A program made the position numbers and the translations under genes. From the NCBI GenBank assembly GCA_030432565.1, contig JAUIGV010000019.1, forward strand, positions 1-64,000: a stretch of 64,000 nt of DNA. The letters are read 5' to 3'. Shown piece after piece: positions 34,990 to 43,383 of this stretch; the stretch's first letter is position 1, and each line of letters opens with the position of its first letter. This stretch comes from Verrucomicrobiia bacterium. Lineage in GTDB: Bacteria > Verrucomicrobiota > Verrucomicrobiia > Verrucomicrobiales > Akkermansiaceae. A model generated the notes under the pieces. That model was not told where the DNA came from, ran no database searches, and saw only the letters and a program-made list of their open reading frames with translations.

Positions 34990-36408
34990 CTATTTACGAG
35001 GGCGATAGTCCCCGCCCAGAGCGAGGTGAAGGGTAATACGATTATCGAGACGCAGCCTCTTGAGAGTGGTTTTCTGGGACGCCAAGGCAACCCGGTTCCC
35101 TTGGGCGGTGATCAAAGTCAAAGCATCACCGACTCCGCTCGAATACTCGCTGGACGCAGCATCGGCAGCCTCCTCGGCCGATTTAAGGGCCTTGGTAATG
35201 GCCCGTTCCCGGGCAACGAGGAACTTCTCCGCAACCATTGCCTGCTCCACTTCGCCAAATGCTTTCAGCACCGTGCTTTGGAGCCTGGCGAGATTCGAGC
35301 GATCATCTGCCTTGATCCTCGCAATTTCCGTCCGCAACTTCCCGCCGGCCCAAATCGGTTGGGTGAGCCCCCCGGCAAGCGACCACACTCCAAAGTCGGA
35401 ATTAAAAACCTGCCGCATGGTGTCGGTGGTGGTTCCCGAACTCCCGGTGATCGCGAAGCTGGGATAGAAGGCCCGCTTGGCCTGCTTCACCAGACTGCCA
35501 GTTGAGGCAAAACGACGCTCCGCCTCAAGGATATCGGGCCGACGCAACAGCAACTCGGAGGGCAATCCGGATGGCGGCATGGCCGGAACATCCGGGAGTG
35601 CTGTCGCAGCCTGCAGTATCCCCTTGGGATAGCGCCCCAAAAGCAACTCAAGTTGCCTGATTGCCTGCTCCCGTTCTCCCGTTCGCTGCGCAATCAAAGC
35701 TTCATTGTTCGCGATCTCACTCTCGGCCAACCGGACCTCGGCCGCAGACCCCCCTTCGGCGGCAAGGGCATTGTTATAGCGATCAAGTACGATATCTTTC
35801 GTAGCGACAAGAAGTTCCTGCGTCTCGGTCGCCAACGCAATCTGCTCGTTCGCCTCGGCCAAGGCCAGCCAGGCTCTCATCACTTGCGCCGCCAGCGAAG
35901 CCCGCGCCGCACGGTAAGCATTCCCCTCGGCCTGGGCATCCGCAATCAGGGCAGCTTGCCCAGCTCTCCGGAACCCCCAGATATCAGGCTCCCACGAAAC
36001 CGTCATATTGGCCCCAAAGTTGTTAAAATTCGCGGAAGGGATCCCGCCTCCCCCGGGCCCTCCCAGCGGAATCCCGACGAAAATTTGCTTCTGACGGGCT
36101 GCGTTGAGGCCCGCTGAAACCTGGGGATTCATTGCTGCCCCGGCACTCTTTGCGGAGTTTATGGCACGATTGACCCGCTCGGCGGCAACCCGCATATCGG
36201 GATTTCGAAGAAAGGCTTCATTGACCAGTGCTTCAGCCCGGGCTCCTCCGAGACGACCCACCCAATTTGTATCAATCCCAGCTTTCGCTTCGGGAGTGGC
36301 CGACCAACGCGGCGGAGCCTCGTTTTTCACCGCACCAATTCGCGAATCGGGCACGCTGGCCGAGCACCCGGCCAGCACGGCCGCTATGACTGGGAGAATC
36401 TTTTTCAT
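34990..36408 (-). CDS. TolC/NodT-type outer-membrane efflux lipoprotein
   Basis: A 472-residue lipoprotein with lipobox LAGC (Cys15) and two tandem OEP repeats. Features include RVNRAINSAKSAGAAMNPQV, WEPDIWGF, RRPDILEAERRFAS and the second-repeat LQSTVLKAFGEVEQAM, all typical of the NodT family. It forms the outer-membrane duct for the HlyD-RND pump downstream. It overlaps the tetR stop codon by 4 bp (ATGA-type), linking regulator and pump translation. Confidence 0.92.
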   Translation of the reverse strand: MKKILPVIAAVLAGCSASVPDSRIGAVKNEAPPRWSATPEAKAGIDTNWVGRLGGARAEALVNEAFLRNPDMRVAAERVNRAINSAKSAGAAMNPQVSAGLNAARQKQIFVGIPLGGPGGGGIPSANFNNFGANMTVSWEPDIWGFRRAGQAALIADAQAEGNAYRAARASLAAQVMRAWLALAEANEQIALATETQELLVATKDIVLDRYNNALAAEGGSAAEVRLAESEIANNEALIAQRTGEREQAIRQLELLLGRYPKGILQAATALPDVPAMPPSGLPSELLLRRPDILEAERRFASTGSLVKQAKRAFYPSFAITGSSGTTTDTMRQVFNSDFGVWSLAGGLTQPIWAGGKLRTEIARIKADDRSNLARLQSTVLKAFGEVEQAMVAEKFLVARERAITKALKSAEEAADAASSEYSSGVGDALTLITAQGNRVALASQKTTLKRLRLDNRITLHLALGGDYRPRK

Positions 36409-37034
36409 TGTCTAAAACCTGCTTCGCAGAAATCGATGACGCGTTTGAGCGTAACGGGAAGTTTTTCGTCGCCAACTTTTCCGTCACTGATCTTCTTGAC
36501 GAGATCCCCATGGGTCAGCGTATTGGCGAGCACCCCGAAGGAGAAATGAATACGCCAAAAGACTTCTTCGGCAGACACCCCCGGGCAGGCCTTCATGAAG
36601 GCGGGAACGTAGCGGGAAGCCACCTCGCGAAATTGCCCCATCACCTCCTCTGAAAATTCATAAGGACGATCCCCCACCACACGCCCCATCAGCTTGATGA
36701 AAAGCTTCTCGCTGAGCGGGCTGTTCTTGATCTGCGAACAGAGAGGCTCGAAAAAAGCCACAATCAATTCCCGAACCGTTGTCCCCCCACGTTCCTCAAG
36801 TTCCTTGATTCGCCGCAGACGCTCGTCGTTCACCGGCTTCGCCATGCGAGCCACCACCGCATCAATCAATCCCTCCCGCGACCCAAAATGGTATTTCACC
36901 GACGCCACATTCGCTTTTGCCAGTGTCGTGATCTCCCGAACCGACACCACCTCGAATCCTTTCTCCGCAAATAAAACCGAGGCCGCCTCCATCAGAGCCG
37001 TCTTGGTTGCGTTTGCGTTTTCAGTTTTCACCAT
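36405..37034 (-). CDS. TetR-family transcriptional repressor of the efflux operon
   Basis: A 209-residue regulator with an N-terminal TetR helix-turn-helix (about 10-58; MEAASVLFAEKGFEVVSVREITTLA, then YHFGSREGLIDAVV) and a helical ligand/dimer domain. It is the first gene of the tolC-hlyD-RND-PKS-FKBP array, so probably an effector-released repressor of it. Start 37034 was chosen because it puts the HTH at the normal position; the open frame to 37364 crosses the operators. Two 20-bp operators at 37038 and 37071 lie immediately upstream, indicating autoregulation. Confidence 0.9.
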   Translation of the reverse strand: MVKTENANATKTALMEAASVLFAEKGFEVVSVREITTLAKANVASVKYHFGSREGLIDAVVARMAKPVNDERLRRIKELEERGGTTVRELIVAFFEPLCSQIKNSPLSEKLFIKLMGRVVGDRPYEFSEEVMGQFREVASRYVPAFMKACPGVSAEEVFWRIHFSFGVLANTLTHGDLVKKISDGKVGDEKLPVTLKRVIDFCEAGFRQ

Positions 37035-37037
37035 CGA

Positions 37038-37057
37038 ATTCAAACAAGTGTTTAAAT
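37038..37057. promoter_or_regulatory. TetR-type operator, copy 1
   Basis: ATTCAAACAAGTGTTTAAAT is an imperfect palindrome (ATT.AAAC-4-GTTT.AAT) starting 3 bp upstream of the tetR start. It matches copy 2 at 18 of 20 positions, in the same orientation, with 33 bp between copy starts, about three helical turns. Confidence 0.7.
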
Positions 37058-37070
37058 CGGCTTCAGAATA

Positions 37071-37090
37071 ATTCAAACGAATGTTTAAAT
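37071..37090. promoter_or_regulatory. TetR-type operator, copy 2
   Basis: ATTCAAACGAATGTTTAAAT has the same dyad (ATT.AAAC-4-GTTT.AAT) as copy 1. It is upstream of tetR on the minus strand and 94 bp upstream of the divergent methyltransferase start, so it could affect both. Confidence 0.7.
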
Positions 37091-37184
37091 TATTTTCCCA
37101 TCGCAAACTGAGCGCGGATCCGAATTTGTCAAATTTGCTCGACGCGAAGCTTTCTTTCCCGCTCCTGTAAAGGGAGACTCCCGC

Positions 37185-38012
37185 GTGCACGAACTCCACC
37201 AAAAAGACTGCCTGGAAGGCATGAAGCAACTTCCGTCCAACTGCGTGGACCTTGTCGTCACCTCCCCACCCTACAATCTCGACATTAAGTATAGGACTTA
37301 CCGCGACAATCTGGATCGTAACGATTTCATCGCTTGGTGCCAGGACTGGACGACCGAGATTCACCGCCTCATGACCAACGAGGCCTCATTTTTTCTCAAC
37401 GTTGGCGCCGCGCCAAAGGATCCACTGCTTCCACACCAGCTCCTCCTCGCCATTACCCGGGAGGCACCCAATTTTATCCTCCAAAACACCTTTCACTGGA
37501 TCAAATCGATCAGCGTTGAGACGCGCCGGGGCGAAACCATTTCGGCCGGCCACTTCAAACCCATCAACTCAAAGCGCTTCGTCAACGATTGCCACGAGTA
37601 TATTTTCCACCTCACAAAAACCGGCGAAGTCCCGCTGGAACGCCGCGCCGCCGGGGTCGAGTACGCCGACAAATCAAACATCGCCCGCTGGGGCCACACC
37701 GGAGGTGAAGATCAAAGGTGCCGTGGCAACAACTGGTTCATCCCCTACGACACCATTATGTCCCGCAACAAGCAACGGCCCCATCCCGCCACTTTTCCCG
37801 TCGCCCTTGTCGAACAATGCATCCGTATTCACGGGCTCGAACGCACCCATCACCTTCTCGATCCTTTTGCCGGTATCGGCACCTCCGCCGTCGCCGCCCA
37901 GCGGATGAAAGTCGAAAAATTCACCGGCTTCGACATCGATGGTGAATATCTCAAAACCGCTCGAGAAAGACTCGCCATTGACGCAGCCGAAAGTTCGCAA
38001 CACCTTCTCTAA
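37185..38012 (+). CDS. Orphan beta-class DNA methyltransferase (N4-cytosine or N6-adenine)
   Basis: A 275-residue enzyme with motif order IV then I, the beta class: TSPPYN (26-31) and the SAM-binding DPFAGIGTSAVAAQRM (from 226). TSPPY favours N4-cytosine specificity but N6-adenine is possible. The central region (FHWIKSISVETRRGET) would be target recognition. No restriction endonuclease or helicase is near, so it is probably a solitary epigenetic methylase. GTG start at 37185 with GGGAG 8-9 bases upstream, giving the family N-terminus (MHELHQKDCLEGMKQLP). The next gene starts 5 bp later. Confidence 0.85.
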   Translation: MHELHQKDCLEGMKQLPSNCVDLVVTSPPYNLDIKYRTYRDNLDRNDFIAWCQDWTTEIHRLMTNEASFFLNVGAAPKDPLLPHQLLLAITREAPNFILQNTFHWIKSISVETRRGETISAGHFKPINSKRFVNDCHEYIFHLTKTGEVPLERRAAGVEYADKSNIARWGHTGGEDQRCRGNNWFIPYDTIMSRNKQRPHPATFPVALVEQCIRIHGLERTHHLLDPFAGIGTSAVAAQRMKVEKFTGFDIDGEYLKTARERLAIDAAESSQHLL

Positions 38013-38017
38013 GACCG

Positions 38018-38821
38018 ATGCAAGAGCCCGTCCCCGAACCAGTCCAGGAATTCACCAAAACCGAATCCATCTTTGTCCGCCATCGCAACTGCCTGATGGT
38101 CCGCGCCGAATTCACCCCCATCTTCACCGACTACTACCTCCACCTCATGGACATCGGGGAACGCCACCCGGAAAACCTCGACACCACCCTCAAGGACCTT
38201 CTGGCAACCCTCACCCTGCACCTCACCGCAAGACCGTGGGCCGAGACCATCGCCTGGACCGCAAACCTCCGCGCACCCCGCGTCAACTTCTTCGCCACCG
38301 GATCCTCGGTCCACGAATACATCACCGGCCGGCTGTTCACCAAGGACGTCCGCGAACCCGATCGCAACTTCCTCTACTCGCAAACCACCACACAGGGAAA
38401 GGAGCCCCGCACCTCCACCATCGAGGTCGACTCCTCCGATCCGATCGAGTGGCTGCAACATTTTTACGACCAATCCGAACAACGGCCCGGTCGTGCCTTT
38501 AGGCTCCAAAATGACACTTATGTCCTGATTGCCGCCCAACCCGATTTCGACGAAGAATGGTTCGGCGCCCTGGATGCCGAACAAGTCGCTAAAATCACTG
38601 ACAACGAGCAAACCAAGGTCCTTGAAACGCGAAGGTTCAAATTCTCCTGCGGGTGCTCGCTGGAAAGAATACTCCCCACCCTCAGCGCCTGGAAAGACAA
38701 ACCCGGAGAACTCTTTGGCGACGACGCCACCCTGTCCCTGCAGTGCCCCCGCTGTGCCAAAAAATATTTAATCACCCGGGATGATCTCGGAAAAGAATCG
38801 GAGGAAAAGGATCAAGATTGA
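38018..38821 (+). CDS. hslO: Hsp33-like redox-regulated chaperone (HslO family, divergent)
   Basis: A 267-residue cytoplasmic protein. The C-terminus has the Hsp33 zinc switch: CxC (Cys211, Cys213; FSCGCSLERILPTL) and CxxC (Cys243, Cys246; LQCPRCAKKYLI), with 29 residues between pairs as in Hsp33. The family releases zinc and unfolds on oxidative stress to hold unfolding proteins. The N-terminal domain is poorly conserved relative to E. coli Hsp33, so assignment rests on the switch and length. It follows the methyltransferase by 5 bp, perhaps one transcript. Confidence 0.75.
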   Translation: MQEPVPEPVQEFTKTESIFVRHRNCLMVRAEFTPIFTDYYLHLMDIGERHPENLDTTLKDLLATLTLHLTARPWAETIAWTANLRAPRVNFFATGSSVHEYITGRLFTKDVREPDRNFLYSQTTTQGKEPRTSTIEVDSSDPIEWLQHFYDQSEQRPGRAFRLQNDTYVLIAAQPDFDEEWFGALDAEQVAKITDNEQTKVLETRRFKFSCGCSLERILPTLSAWKDKPGELFGDDATLSLQCPRCAKKYLITRDDLGKESEEKDQD

Positions 38822-38899
38822 GGTTATCGTTGAAAAAAACTTGACCAAACCCTCTCCGTCACAAAGAAACACCGCCTCGCAGGAAGCTCCTGCTTGACC

Positions 38900-38905
38900 T
38901 ATAAT
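38900..38905 (+). promoter_or_regulatory. Candidate -10 element of the rpoD promoter
   Basis: A perfect TATAAT lies 44 bp before the rpoD ATG. The position where a -35 is expected (about 38877-38882) reads TCGCAG and does not match. A TTGACC directly precedes the -10 but is too close. No other promoter match was seen. Confidence 0.4.
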
Positions 38906-38949
38906 AGGTGAGGTGTGCCCAACGCATCTCAATTCCCAAGTTCCCCGTC

Positions 38950-40836
38950 ATGGCAAAAAAGAAAACCACCGCTAAGAAGGCTGCCAAAAAAGCACCTGCT
39001 AAGAAAGCTCCCGCCAAGAAGGCCGCAAAGAAAGCTCCTGCTAAAAAAGCTGCCAAGAAGGCCCCTGCCAAAAAAGCTGCCAAAAAAGCAGCTAAAAAAG
39101 CTCTCGTGAAAAAGGCACCGGCTAAGAAAGCAGCAAAGAAAGCTTCCCCCAAGAAAACGGCAAAAAAACCTGCTGCCAAAAAGGAAACCACCAAGCCTGC
39201 CGACGCCGCTCCCGCGCCCGAGTCCAAGTCTGGCAAGAAGCCAAAAAATCGCATCGACACTCCCGAAATCCGGGAAAAGATCCGGGAACTTATCAAGCTC
39301 GCCAAAGAGCAGGAATATCTCACCTACGATGATATTCACGAGATCCTCCCCAACAACCTCATCGAAGAAGAAGATATCAAGGCTATTCTTGACCGGCTGC
39401 GCCAGATGGAGTTCGAGATCATCGACGCCTCCGAGGTCGACCGCTTCAAGGATAAGAAAAAGGGAGATCTTGATTCCGAGGAAGATACCAAGGATCAAAA
39501 GCTCGACATCCTCGACGACCCCGTCCGGATGTATCTCAAGCAAATGGGCCAGGTTCCCCTTCTCACCCGCGAGCAGGAAGTTGAAATCTCCAAGCGTATC
39601 GAAGATGCTGAAATCGAGGTTCAGAAATACCTCCACCTCTTCGGCTTTACCGCAAGCGGATACCTCGCCCTCGCCGACAAACTGATGCGCGGCAAGGAAC
39701 GCTTCGACCGCGTTATCCTCGACAAAAAGATCGAAAGCCGTGAGCGCTACATGAAGGCCCTCCCAAAACTTTGCGATCAGGTTCGCACAACTCACGAGGA
39801 GACGACCGCGATCATCAAGAAACTTTCGGCCAAGGCACCCCGCGGTAAAAAGAAGCTCGAGACCACTCTCTCGAAGAATCTTCAAACCATCGCCCGCCTT
39901 TACAGCCGGTTCTACTTCAAGCAAAAGGTCATCGAAGACTTCTGCGACGTCGTCGCCGAGTATCAGGAAAAGATCTGGAAGTATTCCCGCAAGAAAGGCA
40001 TCGAGGCCGAGACTGCAATCAAGGAGCTTTCCCTGGAATCCTGGCACAACGTCGAGCAATTCGAGGACACAAACAAGGATCTCCGTCTTTGGATGCGCAA
40101 GGCCCTCAAAGCCAAGACTGAAATGGTCGAGGCCAACCTTCGCCTCGTCATTTCCATCGCGAAGAAATACACCAACCGCGGACTTTCATTCCTGGACCTC
40201 ATTCAGGAAGGAAATATGGGCCTCATGAAAGCGGTCGAGAAATTCGAGTATCGTCGCGGCTACAAATTCTCCACCTACGCGACTTGGTGGATCCGTCAGG
40301 CCATCACCCGCTCCATCGCCGATCAGGCCCGGACCATTCGTATCCCGGTTCACATGATCGAGACCATCAACAAGCTCATGCGCGTGCAGAAACAACTCGT
40401 GCAGGAATACGGCCGTGAACCGACCCCCGACGAGATCGCCGAGGAGATCCACCTGCCCGTCGAGCGTGTTCGTGCCGTGCTCAAGATGGCCCAGCAGCCG
40501 ATCTCGCTCCAAGCGCCTGTTGGCGATTCCGACGACACCTCCTTCGGTGACTTCATCGAGGACAAATCAGCCGAAAACCCGATGGAGGAAGCTGGCTTTG
40601 CCATGCTCAAGGACAAGATCATCGAAGTCCTCGACACTCTCACCGAGCGGGAGCGCGAAGTTCTTGAACAGCGCTTTGGGCTCAAGGATGGCTACTCCCG
40701 GACTCTCGAAGAAGTAGGCCGCCAATTCCAGGTCACCCGTGAGCGCATTCGTCAGATCGAAGCCAAGGCACTTCGGAAGATGCGGCACCCGACCCGAATC
40801 CGGAAGCTGGAAGGCTTCATCGAATTGCCCATGTAA
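38950..40836 (+). CDS. rpoD: Primary sigma factor RpoD with histone-H1-like N-terminal extension
   Basis: A 628-residue sigma-70 protein. Residues 1-100 are an Ala/Lys/Pro extension built on AAKKAPAKK units, starting [14 protein letters not shown], then a Ser/Pro linker. Region 1.1 (about 103-180), 1.2 ([20 protein letters not shown]), region 2 ([34 protein letters not shown]), region 3 and region 4 ([32 protein letters not shown]) are intact. The extension resembles chlamydial histone-like Hc2 and eukaryotic H1 tails and should bind DNA or RNA non-specifically; effect on promoter use is unknown. Start at 38950; the earlier in-frame ATG 38908 lies near the -10. Confidence 0.95.
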   Translation: MAKKKTTAKKAAKKAPAKKAPAKKAAKKAPAKKAAKKAPAKKAAKKAAKKALVKKAPAKKAAKKASPKKTAKKPAAKKETTKPADAAPAPESKSGKKPKNRIDTPEIREKIRELIKLAKEQEYLTYDDIHEILPNNLIEEEDIKAILDRLRQMEFEIIDASEVDRFKDKKKGDLDSEEDTKDQKLDILDDPVRMYLKQMGQVPLLTREQEVEISKRIEDAEIEVQKYLHLFGFTASGYLALADKLMRGKERFDRVILDKKIESRERYMKALPKLCDQVRTTHEETTAIIKKLSAKAPRGKKKLETTLSKNLQTIARLYSRFYFKQKVIEDFCDVVAEYQEKIWKYSRKKGIEAETAIKELSLESWHNVEQFEDTNKDLRLWMRKALKAKTEMVEANLRLVISIAKKYTNRGLSFLDLIQEGNMGLMKAVEKFEYRRGYKFSTYATWWIRQAITRSIADQARTIRIPVHMIETINKLMRVQKQLVQEYGREPTPDEIAEEIHLPVERVRAVLKMAQQPISLQAPVGDSDDTSFGDFIEDKSAENPMEEAGFAMLKDKIIEVLDTLTEREREVLEQRFGLKDGYSRTLEEVGRQFQVTRERIRQIEAKALRKMRHPTRIRKLEGFIELPM

Positions 40837-40846
40837 GGAAATTTCC

Positions 40847-40881
40847 AAAAGCCCGCCGGTTGAAACACCGCGGGCTTTTTT
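40847..40881 (+). terminator. Intrinsic terminator after rpoD
   Basis: AAAAGCCCGC (40847-40856) pairs with GCGGGCTTTT (40870-40879), with inner GGT/ACC pairs and a T-run to 40881. It lies 10 bp after the rpoD stop. The Minf_1886 gene begins 18 bp later. Confidence 0.9.
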
Positions 40882-40898
40882 GAAGTAGATATTTTCAG

Positions 40899-41285
40899 AT
40901 GCAACACAACCAGTTCGAGCACGCCGTTGCCTCCATCATTGAGAAGGAAAAGCGCTTCCAGCCGGGAGCCTATTTTCTGGTCAGAGAGACTCTCGACTTC
41001 ACCGTCGACCGCCTCGCAAAGGACACCAGCAACGAAAAACGTCACGTCAGTGGCCACGAACTTCTCCTTGGATTTCGCGACTACGTTCTTCAGGAATATG
41101 GACCGATGGGCGCCACCATCCTTGAGGATTGGGGGATCACCAAATGCCGTCACGTCGGAGAAATCGTCTTCCTCTTCATTGAGCACGGAGTCTTTGGAAA
41201 ACAGGACTCGGACAAACTCGAGGACTTTGACGAAGCCTACGATTTCGACGAAGCCTTTAAGGCCCCGTTTCTCGCCAAGGCTTAG
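40899..41285 (+). CDS. Minf_1886 family protein
   Basis: A 128-residue soluble protein matching the Minf_1886 family of verrucomicrobia and planctomycetes: an N-terminal helix (FEHAVASIIEKEKRFQPGAYFLVRE), then HVSGHELLLGFRDYVLQEYGPMGATILEDWGI and GEIVFLFIEHGVFGK. The function is unknown. The compact all-helical pattern and lack of a signal suggest a cytoplasmic role. It follows rpoD but a strong terminator lies between, so it likely has its own promoter or some readthrough. The next gene is convergent. Confidence 0.8.
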   Translation: MQHNQFEHAVASIIEKEKRFQPGAYFLVRETLDFTVDRLAKDTSNEKRHVSGHELLLGFRDYVLQEYGPMGATILEDWGITKCRHVGEIVFLFIEHGVFGKQDSDKLEDFDEAYDFDEAFKAPFLAKA

Positions 41286-41306
41286 CACCCAGGCATCCTG
41301 CCTGTC

Positions 41307-42362
41307 CTACCCATCCTTCCAGTCGCGCCAGAGCCATTTCATCATCTCCGGCAGCTTCGTGCCCGCCTCCTTTGATCCGTGGAAACACCTGCCGTAGTGA
41401 AAGTGAAAGTCGTAGCCTGAATATTTGAGCGCCGCCGCCATCTGCTTGTTCGCGAGCGGCCAGTTTCCGAACTGATTATCGAGATCGTTTTCACCCGCGA
41501 GCAGGTAGGCGCGGATTGGCTTCTTTTCTGTCTTCCGAACCATCGGCGGGTAATTGTGACCGCCCCGGATATCGACAAAAGTCCCCACCCAGATTAGAGC
41601 CTTCCGAAACGATTCCGGCTTCTCCCAGCAAACCGTCCACGCACAAATCCCGCCCGAAGACCCACCCGCAATCCCGCGCATCTCCGGATCATCGCTGATC
41701 TTATAATCCTTCTCCACCTCGGGCAAAATTTCCTCCAAAAGAAAACGCGCATAGGTCTCTCCCAGCGAATCATATTCCACACTCCGGTTCCTTGGCTTCT
41801 CCTTCGGTCCTTGCTTTGCAAAGCGACCGGGATTGACAAACACCCCTATCGTCACCGGCATTTCGCCACTCGCGATGAGATTGTCCATCACCGTTGTTGC
41901 TCGTAAATTCCCCTCCGGATCTGCGTGCCGAAGTCCATCCTGAAAGACCATCAACGCCGCCGGCTTTGATGCATCATACTGGGCCGGAACATAAACCAAA
42001 TACTCCCGCTCCGTTCCCGGATAGATCTTGCTCTCATTCCAGGTGTGTTTCGTCACCTTTCCTTGCGGCACCTCCTGAACCAGCGAATCTCTGGAATACT
42101 CGTAATTCTCCACCTTCGCCGTCCCCATTTCCAAAACCTTCTCGTCTCCATCTCGGATCGACCAATCAATCGCCTGAAAATTTTCAAAGACCTGCTGAAG
42201 TCTCCCATTCTTTAAATCACCAATTCGTTCCCCGGTTTTCTCGTTAAAGACCGATACCGCCTTGGGATTCTCCGTCACCCAATGAACCGTCAGCCCCCTC
42301 GTCCAGCTCCTCGCCGACAAACTCCCCACCCCGCACAGTAAAATCAACAAGTAACGCTTCAT
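41307..42362 (-). CDS. Secreted esterase of the enterochelin esterase-like (PF00756) family
   Basis: A 351-residue alpha/beta hydrolase with a signal peptide (1-17). The N-terminal 100 residues form a beta-rich pre-domain. The catalytic domain has YLVYVPAQYDASKPAALMVFQDG, then the nucleophile in GIAGGSSGGI (Ser236) and a late His in GRCFHGSKE (about 329). The pattern is that of esterase-D/enterochelin esterase-like acetyl- or feruloyl-esterases, which cut ester bonds on polysaccharides or siderophores; the substrate is unknown. Start 42362 chosen for the signal peptide; open frame continues to 42476. The neighbouring UbiA gene is divergent. Confidence 0.85.
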   Translation of the reverse strand: MKRYLLILLCGVGSLSARSWTRGLTVHWVTENPKAVSVFNEKTGERIGDLKNGRLQQVFENFQAIDWSIRDGDEKVLEMGTAKVENYEYSRDSLVQEVPQGKVTKHTWNESKIYPGTEREYLVYVPAQYDASKPAALMVFQDGLRHADPEGNLRATTVMDNLIASGEMPVTIGVFVNPGRFAKQGPKEKPRNRSVEYDSLGETYARFLLEEILPEVEKDYKISDDPEMRGIAGGSSGGICAWTVCWEKPESFRKALIWVGTFVDIRGGHNYPPMVRKTEKKPIRAYLLAGENDLDNQFGNWPLANKQMAAALKYSGYDFHFHYGRCFHGSKEAGTKLPEMMKWLWRDWKDG

Positions 42363-42464
42363 CCCGCAAGTCTGCCTTCTGCGCACACGTTCTGACGAGC
42401 AAAGAAACCACCTCACGATTAGACTTCCAAACTCCACCCCTGCTTGCTCTTCTCCAAACCAACC

Positions 42465-43382
42465 ATGACCCGCCAAAAAGTCATCGACCTGCTCGCCATG
42501 AGCCGCTTCGCCAATCTCCCCACCGTCTGGTCAAACGGACTCCTCGGCGTCCTACTCGGCTTGACCATCTTTCGCGACTCGGCGCATCTGTGCCCGACCT
42601 GCCTCACCCTCACGGGCCTCGCCCTTTCATTCCTCTACCTCGGTGGCTGTTTTTTTAACGACTGGCACGATCTCGACTTCGATACCAAAACCCGCCCCGA
42701 CCGGCCCATCCCCTCCGGTCGCTGGTCCCGCCAAACCATTCTCACCCTCTCCATTCTCCTCATGGGAGGCGGCCTTGTTCTTAGCTCCCTCGTGAGCCTG
42801 CCCGCCGGACTCTTCGCCCTTGGCATTGTCATCTGCATCCTCGCCTACACCAAGTGGCACAAGGTCCACCCCGCCAGCTTCTTTTTTATGGCCGGGGCAC
42901 GCGCCCTTATTTATCCGACGGCTGCGCTCTCCCTAATCTCATGGGATCAGATGACCCTGACTTCCATTGACAACACCCTCGTCGTTCTCGTCGTCGGAAT
43001 CGGCCTTGGTGGATACATCCTTGGAATTTCCCTCACCGCCCGCGCCGAAACCTCCAAGGATCCCGTCAGTGATGCCCGGAAGACCTTTCCCATCCTTTGC
43101 CTTTGCGCCCCCGTCTTCTTTTTCTCCGGCCCTCTGCTCCTCACCAACGTCGGTAACGCAATCCCGCCGCTCGCCCTTTTTATCATCGTCATCGCGATCA
43201 TCGTGCGACAACTCCGCGCCAACCACGATGTCGGAGCTTTCGTCTCCCGGACCCTTGCCGCCATTCCGCTTGTAGACTACCTGCTCGTCTTCGTCCTGGC
43301 CCCGCACGTCATCTTTTGGGTTCTTTGCCCGCTCCTTGCCCTTGCCGCTCTTGGACTTCAAAAAATCGCTCCCGCCACCTAG
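42465..43382 (+). CDS. UbiA-family prenyltransferase, integral membrane protein
   Basis: A 305-residue membrane protein with about eight or nine spans. The first aspartate motif NDWHDLDFD (N65-D73; NDxxDxxxD) followed by TKTRPDRPIPSGR is diagnostic of UbiA enzymes, which attach an isoprenoid chain to an aromatic or other acceptor in the inner membrane. The second Asp motif (KDPVSDARKTFP) is degenerate. It could act in menaquinone, heme O, chlorophyll-like or archaeal-type lipid routes; no clue from neighbours. The stop of ubiA and the start of tsaD are 1 base apart. Confidence 0.85.
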   Translation: MTRQKVIDLLAMSRFANLPTVWSNGLLGVLLGLTIFRDSAHLCPTCLTLTGLALSFLYLGGCFFNDWHDLDFDTKTRPDRPIPSGRWSRQTILTLSILLMGGGLVLSSLVSLPAGLFALGIVICILAYTKWHKVHPASFFFMAGARALIYPTAALSLISWDQMTLTSIDNTLVVLVVGIGLGGYILGISLTARAETSKDPVSDARKTFPILCLCAPVFFFSGPLLLTNVGNAIPPLALFIIVIAIIVRQLRANHDVGAFVSRTLAAIPLVDYLLVFVLAPHVIFWVLCPLLALAALGLQKIAPAT

Positions 43383-43383
43383 C

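Noticed and set aside
38950-39190. CRISPR or tandem repeat array
   Set aside because: The short periodicity comes from Lys/Ala codons in an open reading frame; no spacers are present.
38859-39323. Minus-strand 154-residue hydrophobic repeat ORF
   Set aside because: Antisense of the AAKKAPAKK tail of rpoD, same effect as above.
38929-40059. 376-residue minus-strand ORF opposite rpoD
   Set aside because: No recognisable domain, lies wholly inside the strongly supported rpoD and follows codon-phase shadowing in high-G+C DNA.
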